A stretch of DNA of 23,563 bases from Thermoleophilia bacterium (GTDB lineage Bacteria > Actinomycetota > Thermoleophilia > Gaiellales > Gaiellaceae). The notes beneath the pieces are model-generated. The model saw only the letters and a list, made by a program, of their open reading frames with translations, searched no databases and had not been told where the DNA came from. Each line of letters starts with the position of its first letter. Within the stretch, counting starts at the first letter, position 1. The position numbers and the translations under genes were made by a program. Shown here in pieces: positions 1 to 7,097 of this stretch. The stretch is taken from NCBI GenBank assembly GCA_013362295.1, contig JABFWJ010000441.1, forward strand, positions 1 to 23,563, read 5' to 3'.

Positions 1-1
1 G

Positions 2-406
2 AGGGTGCTCGGGGCCGTCACCGAGCCGTATACCGGCGCGGCCGGCACGATCAGAGGCGTTCCTGGTGCCGGCCTGCCGTGGATCATCGGCGATGCAGAG
101 GCCGATCTCCGCTCGGACGGCCGCCTCGAGATCAACGTCGAGGGTCTCGTTCTCGCCAACCGGGCACCTGTGCCGCCCGCGCGGCAAGGCACGAATCCTC
201 TCCCGCAATTCAAGGCGATCGTCAGCTGCCAGTCCACCGTCGCCGGGGCGCCGGCGGTGGTGAACGTCTCGACGGACAACTTCGACGCCAGCCCGGCCGG
301 GGACGCCGCGACCGACACGAGCATCGATCTCCCGACGCCGTGCTTCGCTCCGATCGTCTTCGTGACCACGACGACCGGCTCCTGGCTAGCCGTCACGGGC
401 CGCTAG
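2..406 (+). CDS. C-terminal part of a secreted-type hypothetical protein (5' end outside window)
   Basis: The reading frame is open to the left edge, so this is the 3' end of a longer gene; the GTG at position 5 is probably internal. About 134 residues are visible, rich in Gly, Ala, Thr, Val and Pro, with two Cys (in SCQS and PCFA) that could form a disulfide and a beta-rich pattern ending in a Thr run. This composition fits an exported protein, but no catalytic motif or known domain is recognised and the signal peptide would lie upstream. A strong hairpin follows 6 bp after the stop, so the transcript probably ends here. Function unknown. Confidence 0.6.
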   Translation, partial: RVLGAVTEPYTGAAGTIRGVPGAGLPWIIGDAEADLRSDGRLEINVEGLVLANRAPVPPARQGTNPLPQFKAIVSCQSTVAGAPAVVNVSTDNFDASPAGDAATDTSIDLPTPCFAPIVFVTTTTGSWLAVTGR

Positions 407-412
407 CTCGTT

Positions 413-453
413 GGGCTCACCGGCAGGCACGGGGTCGGCCTGCCGGTGAGCCC
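413..453 (+). terminator. Hairpin terminator after the first gene
   Basis: A perfect 16-bp inverted repeat (gggctcaccggcaggc at 413-428 and its complement at 438-453) encloses a 9-nt loop. It starts 6 bp after the upstream stop codon. There is no T-run after it, which is common for terminators in high-GC actinobacteria. Confidence 0.75.
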
Positions 454-516
454 TTCCAATGAGACCCGGCGCCTGAGATATTCGAACCTCGACCTATTCA
501 ACTTTCGAGGAGGGCC

Positions 517-1947
517 ATGAAGACGCTCGTCCTGACGGCGACAGTCGTCGCCTCAGTGTTCGCTGCGGCTGCGCCTGCGTTTGCCGGCAACCTCAGCTCC
601 TACGACGGCGCGTCCTGGTACGACAAGTACCTGGCCGTGTCGGGCGCCGCGCCGACCCTGTGTACGGGCAACAGCGGTAGCGTCGGCCAGATCGCGTTCG
701 GCAACAACGTCGATGCGAGCCACGAGTGCGGCTCGCAGAGCGAAACGTCGATCGCAATCAACCCGGCGAACCCGAACAACGTGATCGCGGGGGCGAACGA
801 GATCCAGCGGCTGCCGATGCGCGCGATGTTCTCGAAGGACGGCGGCGCGACGTTCACCGGCGTCGACTTGCCGCTGCCGCCGCCGCGCACGAACAACGGC
901 TTCGACTTCGGCTCCGACCCGGGCCTCGCCTTCGACTCGAAGGGCAACGCGTACTACGCGTACATCATCGTGTTCTTCTCGGCCGGAGGCTCGATCAACG
1001 GGACCGAGATGGCCGTGGCGCGCTCGGGCGACGGCGGCGCGACCTGGACGGCAACGTTCTTCGCCCCCCAGACCGGCGTCGGGCAGTTCAACGACAAGCC
1101 GATGATCACCGTCGACACGACGTTGGCGCACCACGACAGGATCTACGTCGCCTGGGACAACGCCACGGGCAACTCGTCGTCGATCAAGAACGGAAACAAC
1201 GTCGTCCTCTCGTTCTCCGACGACGGCGGCGTCTCGTTCTCCGATCCGGTCTCGGTGAGCGGGAACTTCACCGGAAAGACGGGCGGCATCGGGGCCGATC
1301 CGTACGTCGCCCCCAATGGCGATGTGCATGTTGCCTGGCAAGACTACGCACATCTCGTGATCGCGGACGCCGTCTCCAAGGACGGTGGTGCGACGTTCTC
1401 CGCACCACACGTGATCTCGCTCGTCGGCGCGTTCCAGTTCAACCTCGCCGCTCAGGCCGTCCGCGGCGCGCTCGTCTATCCGGCGTGCGGCGCGTTCGGC
1501 AGCGCGCTCTTCTGCGCGTACATGAACGGCAGTGATGCGGCCGCGTCCGTCTTCGTGGGGAAGTCGACCGACGGCGGAACGACGTGGACGTCAAAGGCGA
1601 TGCCCGGCAACGGCGACCAGTTCAACCAGTGGCTCGCCGTCGATCCGTCGAACGGGTCGATCAACGTGGCCTACTACGACACGGGCACGCACGGCGCGAC
1701 GGCGACGCGCTACACGCTTGCGCGCTCGACGAACGGCGGCAGGAGCTACACGGCGACGCCGATCGCGAATGCGCCGACCGACGAGAGCTGCTGCGCGCCG
1801 AGCGTCAACTTCGGCAACCAGTACGGCGACTACGAGGGAATCGCCGCGTTCGGCGGCACGGTGCGGCCGGTGTGGACGGATCGCCGGCAAGCGATCATCG
1901 ACCTCGGTCTGCGGGAAGAGGTCTTCACCGCGACGCTGACACCGTAG
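517..1947 (+). CDS. Secreted Asp-box (BNR/sialidase-like) beta-propeller protein
   Basis: 476 aa. The N-terminus is a Sec signal peptide (MKTLV, hydrophobic Ala-rich core, APAFA cleavage-like end near residue 23), so the protein is exported. Six Asp-box repeats of the S-x-D/N-G-G-x-[TS]-[FWY] type start near residues 106, 170, 234, 287, 350 and 404. The 53-64 residue spacing is that of blades in a six-bladed propeller. Such propellers occur in sialidases and many other extracellular glycan- or protein-binding proteins. I did not find the sialidase Arg triad with confidence, so sialidase activity is not claimed. The start is well supported by a Shine-Dalgarno GGAGGG 5-10 bp before the ATG. It stands alone between the upstream hairpin and a hairpin shared with serS. 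Confidence 0.88.
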   Translation: MKTLVLTATVVASVFAAAAPAFAGNLSSYDGASWYDKYLAVSGAAPTLCTGNSGSVGQIAFGNNVDASHECGSQSETSIAINPANPNNVIAGANEIQRLPMRAMFSKDGGATFTGVDLPLPPPRTNNGFDFGSDPGLAFDSKGNAYYAYIIVFFSAGGSINGTEMAVARSGDGGATWTATFFAPQTGVGQFNDKPMITVDTTLAHHDRIYVAWDNATGNSSSIKNGNNVVLSFSDDGGVSFSDPVSVSGNFTGKTGGIGADPYVAPNGDVHVAWQDYAHLVIADAVSKDGGATFSAPHVISLVGAFQFNLAAQAVRGALVYPACGAFGSALFCAYMNGSDAAASVFVGKSTDGGTTWTSKAMPGNGDQFNQWLAVDPSNGSINVAYYDTGTHGATATRYTLARSTNGGRSYTATPIANAPTDESCCAPSVNFGNQYGDYEGIAAFGGTVRPVWTDRRQAIIDLGLREEVFTATLTP

Positions 1948-1954
1948 TGGGATC

Positions 1955-1986
1955 GCGGGTCGCGGCGTTACGGCGCCGCGACCCGC
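1955..1986. terminator. Bidirectional hairpin between convergent genes
   Basis: A perfect 13-bp stem (gcgggtcgcggcg at 1955-1967, complement at 1974-1986) with a 6-nt loop lies between the propeller gene (+) and serS (-). The last codons and stop of serS lie inside the hairpin. Its symmetry would allow it to end transcription from both sides. Confidence 0.65.
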
Positions 1987-3212
1987 TCCGAACCGAGGCG
2001 GCGCGGCGCGCCGAGCTCGACGAGCGGCTCCGGCACGGAGACGGAGCCATCCTCGTGCTGGAAGTTCTCGAGGATCGCGATCAGCGCCCGCGCAGTGACC
2101 GCGGTGCCGTTCAGCGTGTGCACGTGTGCGAGGTTCTTGCCGTCGGGCCGATGGCGAATCTCGAGCCTGCGCGCCTGGAAGTCGGTCGTGTTCGAGGTCG
2201 ACGTGATCTCCCGGTAGCGCGACTGCCCCGGGAACCACGCTTCGATGTCGTACTTCTTCGCGGCCGATAGCCCGAGGTCGCCCGCGGCGATGTTCTGCAC
2301 GCGATACGGGAGCGCGAGCTCCTGCACCAGCTCCTCCTCGATGTCGAGCAATCGTTCGTGCTCCTCCCGCGACGCGCTGGGCTCGCAGAAGACGAACATC
2401 TCGACCTTGTCGAACTGGTGCACGCGGAACATGCCGCGCGTGTCGCGGCCCGCAGCACCGGCTTCGCGCCGGAAGCAGGTCGAGAACGCGACGTAACGGA
2501 GCGGCAGCCCGTCGAGCTCCTCGCCTGCGTGGAACGCAGCGAGCGGAACCTCCGACGTCCCGACGAGGTAGAGGTCGTCCTCGGGCGCGGCGTAGAAGTC
2601 GCTCTTCTCGGACGGGAAGAACCCGGTCCCGTACATTGCCTGCTCGCGCACGAGCACCGGCGGCAGCACCGGGACGTGGCCCTTCGCCACGATGCGGGCG
2701 AGCGCCCAGCGGTAGAGCGCCGTCTCCAGCAGCGCCACGTCGCCGACGCGGTAGACGAAGCGCGACCCCGAGACCTTCGCGCCGCGCTCGACGTCGATCC
2801 ACCCGTGCGGCGCCGACAGCTCGAGGTGATCCCTCGGCTCGAAGTCGAAGCTCGGCGGCTCCCCCCACTCCCGCACCGTGACCGCGTCCTCTTCCCGGTC
2901 GCCGTCCGGCGTGTCCTCGGCCGGCGGATTCGGTACCCGGTCGAGCAGCTCCTGAACCCGGCGCTCCGCCTCGAGCAGCTCCTGCTCCAGCGGCTGCAAC
3001 TGCTCCTTGATCGCCTTCAGCTCCTCCAGCTGCTCGGGCGTCGGCTTCCCTTTCAGCTTCGTGCGCGCGCGGAGGTCCTCGACCGTCGTCTGCAGCGCCC
3101 GCTTCTGCTCGTCGGCCGCGAGCAGCTCGTCGAAGAGCTCCGCCCCACCCTTGCGCGCGAGCGCCGCGCGGTAGCCGTCCGGGTCGTTGCGGGCCGCTCT
3201 GAGGTCGATCAC
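1968..3212 (-). CDS. serS: Seryl-tRNA synthetase
   Basis: 414 aa, a normal length for bacterial SerRS; it charges tRNA-Ser (and tRNA-Sec where present) with serine in the cytoplasm. The N-terminal ~110 residues form the two-helix coiled-coil tRNA-binding arm, starting with the typical IDLRAARNDPDGYRAAL. The class II core follows: TSEVPL, motif 2 FRREAGAAGRDTRGMFRVHQF near residue 250, the serine-site segment EITSTSNTTDFQARR, and motif 3 NGTAVTARALIAILENFQ near residue 367. The GTG start at 3212 fits the family N-terminus; in-frame sequence further upstream is not SerRS-like. This GTG overlaps the HAD stop as GTGA, implying translational coupling. It is the last gene of a four-gene minus-strand operon. 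Confidence 0.96.
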   Translation of the reverse strand: MIDLRAARNDPDGYRAALARKGGAELFDELLAADEQKRALQTTVEDLRARTKLKGKPTPEQLEELKAIKEQLQPLEQELLEAERRVQELLDRVPNPPAEDTPDGDREEDAVTVREWGEPPSFDFEPRDHLELSAPHGWIDVERGAKVSGSRFVYRVGDVALLETALYRWALARIVAKGHVPVLPPVLVREQAMYGTGFFPSEKSDFYAAPEDDLYLVGTSEVPLAAFHAGEELDGLPLRYVAFSTCFRREAGAAGRDTRGMFRVHQFDKVEMFVFCEPSASREEHERLLDIEEELVQELALPYRVQNIAAGDLGLSAAKKYDIEAWFPGQSRYREITSTSNTTDFQARRLEIRHRPDGKNLAHVHTLNGTAVTARALIAILENFQHEDGSVSVPEPLVELGAPRRLGSERVAAP

Positions 3213-4033
3213 GGCTTCGAGTCTAGAAGCGCCTCGATCACCTGCGCGACGCCTTCCTCCGCGGCGGACGGGCAGACCCAGCTCGCGACCGCCTTCACGC
3301 GCTCGTGGGCGTTCTCGACGGCGACGCCGTAGGGCGGCCAATCCACGAGCTCGATGTCGTTCTCGCCGTCGCCGAACGCCACGGTGCGCTCACGGGTGAA
3401 GCCCATGTGCTCGGAGAGGAACTCGAGGCCCGCGCCCTTCGTCACGCCCGCTTGGGCGAACTCGAGGAAGTACGGCAGCGACTTCGAGATGTACAGCCGC
3501 TCGCCGAATGCCTGCTTCGCCCGCGCCTCGACGCCGTCGAGCTCGTCGGGGTCGCCGACGCAGACGAGCTTCGTCGGCGGCGCTGTCAGCCACTCGAGCG
3601 TGTCCTCGACCTCGTGGACGCGGACCTCCTGGAAGCCCGCGTAATCACTCGCGGCCTGCGACAGGTGCGACACGTACAGCTCGTCGTCGATGTAGACGTT
3701 CGGGTCGTAGCCCTCGTCTCTCAGCGACGCCAGCGCCTCCTTCGCGAGCTCGAGCGGGATCGGCTCGTGGCGCAGCCACTTGCCGTCGGCGTCGGCGACG
3801 ACCGCGCCCTGGTAGCAGATCACCGGCTCGCCGAGCTCGGCCGGCTCGAGGAACCGGCGAACCGACTGCACCATGCGGCCGGTGACGACGATCACGTGCA
3901 GGCCGGCGTCGCGTGCGTCACGCAGCGCCTGCACCGTGCGCGGGCGCAGCGTCCCGTCCTCCCAGACCAGCGTGCGGTCGAAGTCGGTCGCGAGGACATC
4001 GACCTCGCGCGGGAAGTCGACGGGAAGGATCAG
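3209..4033 (-). CDS. HAD superfamily (Cof-type, IIB) hydrolase, probable CTG start
   Basis: About 274 aa if started at CTG 4033. It is a HAD phosphatase of the Cof/IIB type, cytoplasmic, usually acting on small phosphorylated metabolites; the substrate cannot be told. Motif I is DFDRTL, motif II VVTGR, and motif IV GDGENDIEL near the C-terminus, with a cap domain between. The first ATG/GTG/TTG in frame (GTG 3934) lies after motif I and would remove the nucleophile Asp, so it cannot be the true start. Going upstream, the only sensible site is a CTG at 4033-4031, overlapping the cytochrome stop as CTGA, just like the GTGA overlaps elsewhere in the window. The 3' end overlaps serS (GTGA). Confidence 0.85.
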   Translation of the reverse strand: MILPVDFPREVDVLATDFDRTLVWEDGTLRPRTVQALRDARDAGLHVIVVTGRMVQSVRRFLEPAELGEPVICYQGAVVADADGKWLRHEPIPLELAKEALASLRDEGYDPNVYIDDELYVSHLSQAASDYAGFQEVRVHEVEDTLEWLTAPPTKLVCVGDPDELDGVEARAKQAFGERLYISKSLPYFLEFAQAGVTKGAGLEFLSEHMGFTRERTVAFGDGENDIELVDWPPYGVAVENAHERVKAVASWVCPSAAEEGVAQVIEALLDSKP

Positions 4034-4440
4034 CCGGTCGGGTTGCCGCCCGTCGCCTTCACGACGTAGGCGGCGACGTCGGCGATCTGCTTGTCCGACA
4101 GCTGGCCCTTGAACGGTGGCATCGCGCCGGCGCCCTTCGTCACGCGGGTCACGACCAGCGAGAGCGGCGGCTTCGCCTGGTCGAGGTTCGGCCCGACGGT
4201 GCCCGTCGCACCGGCGTCCTTCAACGTGTGACAGCTCTTGCAGCCGGCGGTCTCGAACACCTGCTTCCCCGCGGTCGCGTCACCGTTCTTGTACTGCGCG
4301 GGCACCGACGCCTGCTGCGCCTTCGGGACGGTGCCGACCACCGTCGCCGGGAGCGGCGCCACGACCTTCTCGCCGGGCTTGTTCTTGGAGCAACCGGCTG
4401 CGAAGACGAGGAGGATCGCGAGCGGAGCGAGGCGGCGCAC
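4030..4440 (-). CDS. Monoheme c-type cytochrome, predicted lipoprotein
   Basis: 136 aa from GTG 4440. The N-terminus is a lipoprotein signal (RR, hydrophobic stretch, AAGC with Cys17 as the lipidated residue), so the protein should sit on the outer face of the membrane. A low-complexity linker (~20-50) leads to one cytochrome c domain with CKSCH at residues 67-71 and a likely axial Met at 107 (AMPPF), ending SDKQIADVAAYV as in class I cytochromes such as the cbb3/CccA type. It probably carries electrons between a quinol-oxidising complex and a terminal oxidase, but no partner is adjacent. It starts 11 bp after the membrane-protein gene and its stop overlaps the HAD gene. Confidence 0.9.
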   Translation of the reverse strand: MRRLAPLAILLVFAAGCSKNKPGEKVVAPLPATVVGTVPKAQQASVPAQYKNGDATAGKQVFETAGCKSCHTLKDAGATGTVGPNLDQAKPPLSLVVTRVTKGAGAMPPFKGQLSDKQIADVAAYVVKATGGNPTG

Positions 4441-4451
4441 GAGCGCGGAGT

Positions 4452-5609
4452 CTATACGGCGCGTCGCAGGCCGACTCCTGTGATCGCGCCCCAGAACAAG
4501 ACGTCCTGCGGCGTGTCGTTTGCCACGAGCGACACGACGATCCCGAGCAGGAATGCGTCGACGACGCGCGCGCGCGGTGTGCGTGTCGCGACCCACGCGA
4601 GCGCGACGAGGCAGATCGCAGAGACGACTCCGCGCCCCCACGCGCCGGTCGCGCCGTGCCACGACACACCCCAGCGGTGCCACAGGTCGTGGAAGACGTT
4701 GCCGTGCAGCACGCTGTGCGTCACGTGGCTGGAACCGCCGGTCGCGGCGTCGACTGCGACGAAGAGCACCGCGAGCGCGACCACCGCGGCCGCAGCGGCA
4801 CGGGGACGCGGCACGAAGCGCGCGTACGCGGCGAGTAGCGCGAGGAGGCCGCCGCCGTCGGCGCCGGCCCGACTCCAGCCGACGGTGAGCAGCACGAGCG
4901 GCGCAGCGGCGAGCCCGAGCACGAGCGCCGGGGCAAGCAGCAGCGTCTCGACCTCGTTCGAGATCCCGAAGAAGCGGCCGCCGCCCCAGGGATGCGGGCC
5001 GAGCAGCGCGAGCGACTGCGTCTCGGGAGAGGCGACGAGCACGATCAGGTACGCGCCGAAGAACAGCCACAGCGCACGCCACGGCAGGAGCGCGCCGAGG
5101 AGTGTCAGGAGCGCGAACAGCGTCAGGCTCGTCGAGCCGAATGCGGACAGCACGAGCGCGGCGGCGATCGCCGCAGCTCCGCCCATCACCGCGAGCCGGG
5201 GGGCAAACACCACGAAGGTGATCAGGATCGTCGCCAGGACGACTCGCAACCGCAGCGCGTTCTTCCGTGTCGTATCGAGACGCGCGCGCAGCTTCCGCAA
5301 ATCCGCGTGGCCGCCGCCCTCCACACTCTGGCTCGAGAGGGCGTGCACGCCGACGAGGCCGTCGACCCGCGTTTCGTGCGAGTGCAAGGTGCCGTGCCAA
5401 CCCGCGCCAACGAGGGTCACCGGACGGAGGCCCGCCCCGCCGGACGCAGCACCGCCGCACAACGGAAGCCGCTCACCGGGGCGGATCGCCGCCAGGCCCT
5501 GTGCGCCGCCCGGCACCCACCCGAGGCGGACACACGCGTTCGCCGCCGCTGTTGACGGCGCATTAAGCGCCAACGGCAGGATGATCAGCGTGCCTACAAT
5601 CCAGCGCAT
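4452..5609 (-). CDS. Polytopic membrane protein of unknown function
   Basis: 385 aa from ATG 5609. A signal-like hydrophobic N-terminus (residues ~3-23) is followed by ~100 extracellular-type residues including GWHGTLHSHETRVDGLVGVHAL. About eight or nine membrane helices follow, with the conserved-looking loop GPHPWGGGRFFGISNEVETLLLAP between helices. The N-terminal stretch resembles, from memory, the end of alkaline-phosphatase/sulfatase-like domains fused to such membrane regions, with the catalytic part absent; this is inference. A His-rich segment (SSHVTHSVLHGNVFHDLWHRW) precedes the last helices. Possible roles are envelope glycan or lipid modification. It is the first gene of the operon with cytochrome c, HAD and serS. 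Its ATG overlaps the divergent htpX ATG in one CATG. Confidence 0.7.
   Translation of the reverse strand: MRWIVGTLIILPLALNAPSTAAANACVRLGWVPGGAQGLAAIRPGERLPLCGGAASGGAGLRPVTLVGAGWHGTLHSHETRVDGLVGVHALSSQSVEGGGHADLRKLRARLDTTRKNALRLRVVLATILITFVVFAPRLAVMGGAAAIAAALVLSAFGSTSLTLFALLTLLGALLPWRALWLFFGAYLIVLVASPETQSLALLGPHPWGGGRFFGISNEVETLLLAPALVLGLAAAPLVLLTVGWSRAGADGGGLLALLAAYARFVPRPRAAAAAVVALAVLFVAVDAATGGSSHVTHSVLHGNVFHDLWHRWGVSWHGATGAWGRGVVSAICLVALAWVATRTPRARVVDAFLLGIVVSLVANDTPQDVLFWGAITGVGLRRAV
5595..5600 (+). promoter_or_regulatory. -10 element of a probable leaderless promoter for htpX
   Basis: TACAAT (consensus TANNNT) ends 7 nt before the htpX ATG, so transcription should start at or next to the A of the start codon. 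There is no Shine-Dalgarno directly before the ATG. No convincing -35 is seen at the usual distance. Confidence 0.55.
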
Positions 5610-6522
5610 GAAGCGCAAGTCGTATGGCCGGGACGCCGGTCTCACCCTGCGGATGATCCTCACGAGCGGCCTCCTCGGCCTCTTGTACGTGATCTTCGGG
5701 GCCGTCCTCATCTCGGTCCTGAACGTCGGGCTCGTGCCGGTGGTCCTCATCGTCGTCGGCCTCGCGTTCTTCCAGTACTACACCTCCGACAAGCTGGCGC
5801 TCGCCGCGGCCGGTGCGAAGGTCGTCTCGCGCGAGGAGGCACCGGCGCTGCACGACATGGTCGAGCGCCTCTGCGCGATGGCCGACCTCCCGAAGCCGAA
5901 GGTCGCGATCATGGACACACCGGTGCCGAACGCATTCGCCACCGGACGGTCGCCGAAGCACGCCGCCGTCTGCGTCACCACCGGGCTCTGGGACCGCCTC
6001 GAGCCCAAGGAGATCGAAGGCGTGCTCGCGCACGAGCTCTCACACGTCGCGAACCGCGACGTGCTGATCATGACCGTCGCGAGCTTCTTCGCGATGCTCG
6101 CGGCGCTGCTGACGCGCTTCGGCCTCTACGGGGGCTTGTTCAGCGGCGGAAACAACCGCGACAACAACAACGGCCCGCCGGTCTGGCTGATCATCCTGGT
6201 CGTCTCGATCCTCGTCTACGCGCTCAGCTACATCCTGATCCGGACGATCTCGCGCTACCGCGAGTATGCAGCCGACCGGGGCTCGGCGTTGATCACCGGC
6301 GCGCCCGAGTACCTGATGAGCGCGCTGCAGAAGATCTCGTCGCAGATGACCCTGATCCCGAACCGCGACCTGCGTGCGGTCGAGGGCATGAGCGCGTTCT
6401 TCATCGTCTCGCCGAAGATCAAGTCGGCGGTCGGCGAGCTCTTCATGGATCACCCGCCGATCGAGAAGCGGCTCGCCGCGCTCGCCGAGATCGCCCGCGA
6501 GATGGGCCGCCCGGTCGCGTAG
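5608..6522 (+). CDS. htpX: HtpX-type M48 membrane zinc metalloprotease
   Basis: 304 aa. An integral membrane protease that removes damaged membrane proteins under envelope stress. The zinc site is HELSH at residues 142-146, with the third ligand Glu219 in REYAADRG. Two N-terminal helices (about 12-54) and hydrophobic segments after HELSH (AMLAALLTRF, and the stretch before ILIRTISRYREY) give the expected four-helix topology. The start MKRKSYGRD matches the family, and a TACAAT box 7 nt upstream suggests a leaderless mRNA. An Asn-rich loop (GGNNRDNNNGPP) precedes the fourth helix. Followed after 8 bp by pspAB, a known actinobacterial partner gene, which ties it to the Psp response. Confidence 0.94.
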   Translation: MKRKSYGRDAGLTLRMILTSGLLGLLYVIFGAVLISVLNVGLVPVVLIVVGLAFFQYYTSDKLALAAAGAKVVSREEAPALHDMVERLCAMADLPKPKVAIMDTPVPNAFATGRSPKHAAVCVTTGLWDRLEPKEIEGVLAHELSHVANRDVLIMTVASFFAMLAALLTRFGLYGGLFSGGNNRDNNNGPPVWLIILVVSILVYALSYILIRTISRYREYAADRGSALITGAPEYLMSALQKISSQMTLIPNRDLRAVEGMSAFFIVSPKIKSAVGELFMDHPPIEKRLAALAEIAREMGRPVA

Positions 6523-6530
6523 CCCTTCCC

Positions 6531-7097
6531 TTGGGCCTGCGCGACGTTCTCTTCGGCAAGAAGAAGCTCTCCGAGCCGAAGAGCGACCGGTTGTTCGCCC
6601 TCGTCACCGCAGCGGTGACGCTGGACACCGAGCTCGGGCTGAAGCCTGCGGGCGCGGGCGCGATCGCGTTCAAGCCGCAGTCGTCGGGTGAGTTCCGCAG
6701 CGCGTTCGACGAGGTCGATCAGCTCGTGGAGGCAGTCGCGCAGCAGTGCGGCTCGCAGGTCGACCGCAAGAGTGACGAGTACGGCTACGACTGGATCGTC
6801 GTACACGATCCGGAGATCGAGGATCTCGTCGCGACCGGACACGCCCTGTCCTCGGAGCTGACCGCAAAAGGGTTCGGCTCGCAGCTCCTCGCCGCGATCT
6901 TCCGCTTCGACGGGTACGAGCATCCGGTCTACTTCATCTACGGCTTCAAGCGCGGCGCATGGTGGCCCTTCATCCCGGCGGGCGACTCGAAGCGGGACAA
7001 CGCGAAGGAGCTCGAGCTGAAGGCGAAGCTCGAGCACGAACTGCCGATCGAGCAGGACCTGACGCGATGGCTCGCGCTCTTCGACGCCCCGGTCTGA
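6531..7097 (+). CDS. pspAB: PspA-associated protein PspAB
   Basis: 188 aa from TTG 6531. The N-terminus MGLRDVLFGKKK followed by LFALVTAAVTLDTELGLKPAG is typical of PspAB, a soluble protein found beside PspA, PspAA and HtpX in actinobacteria. Its biochemical role is not established. The start is TTG, chosen because GLRDVLFGKKK matches the family start and no better codon exists. It lies 8 bp after htpX. Its last 31 bp overlap the next gene, so the two are probably on one transcript. pspA and pspAA lie about 3 kb away on the other strand, supporting the assignment. Confidence 0.85.
   Translation: MGLRDVLFGKKKLSEPKSDRLFALVTAAVTLDTELGLKPAGAGAIAFKPQSSGEFRSAFDEVDQLVEAVAQQCGSQVDRKSDEYGYDWIVVHDPEIEDLVATGHALSSELTAKGFGSQLLAAIFRFDGYEHPVYFIYGFKRGAWWPFIPAGDSKRDNAKELELKAKLEHELPIEQDLTRWLALFDAPV

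Noticed and set aside
517..1947. Calling the propeller protein a sialidase
   Set aside because: Asp-boxes are shared by many propellers and the catalytic Arg triad and Tyr-Glu pair could not be identified.
3913..5607. Plus-strand extension upstream of htpX as one 869-aa protein
   Set aside because: The upstream part is the antisense of the cytochrome and membrane-protein genes; HtpX homology starts exactly at ATG 5608.
6959..7066. N-terminal extension of the glycosyltransferase from 6959
   Set aside because: It would overlap most of the end of pspAB in another frame and is not membrane-like; ATG 7067 directly precedes the first helix.
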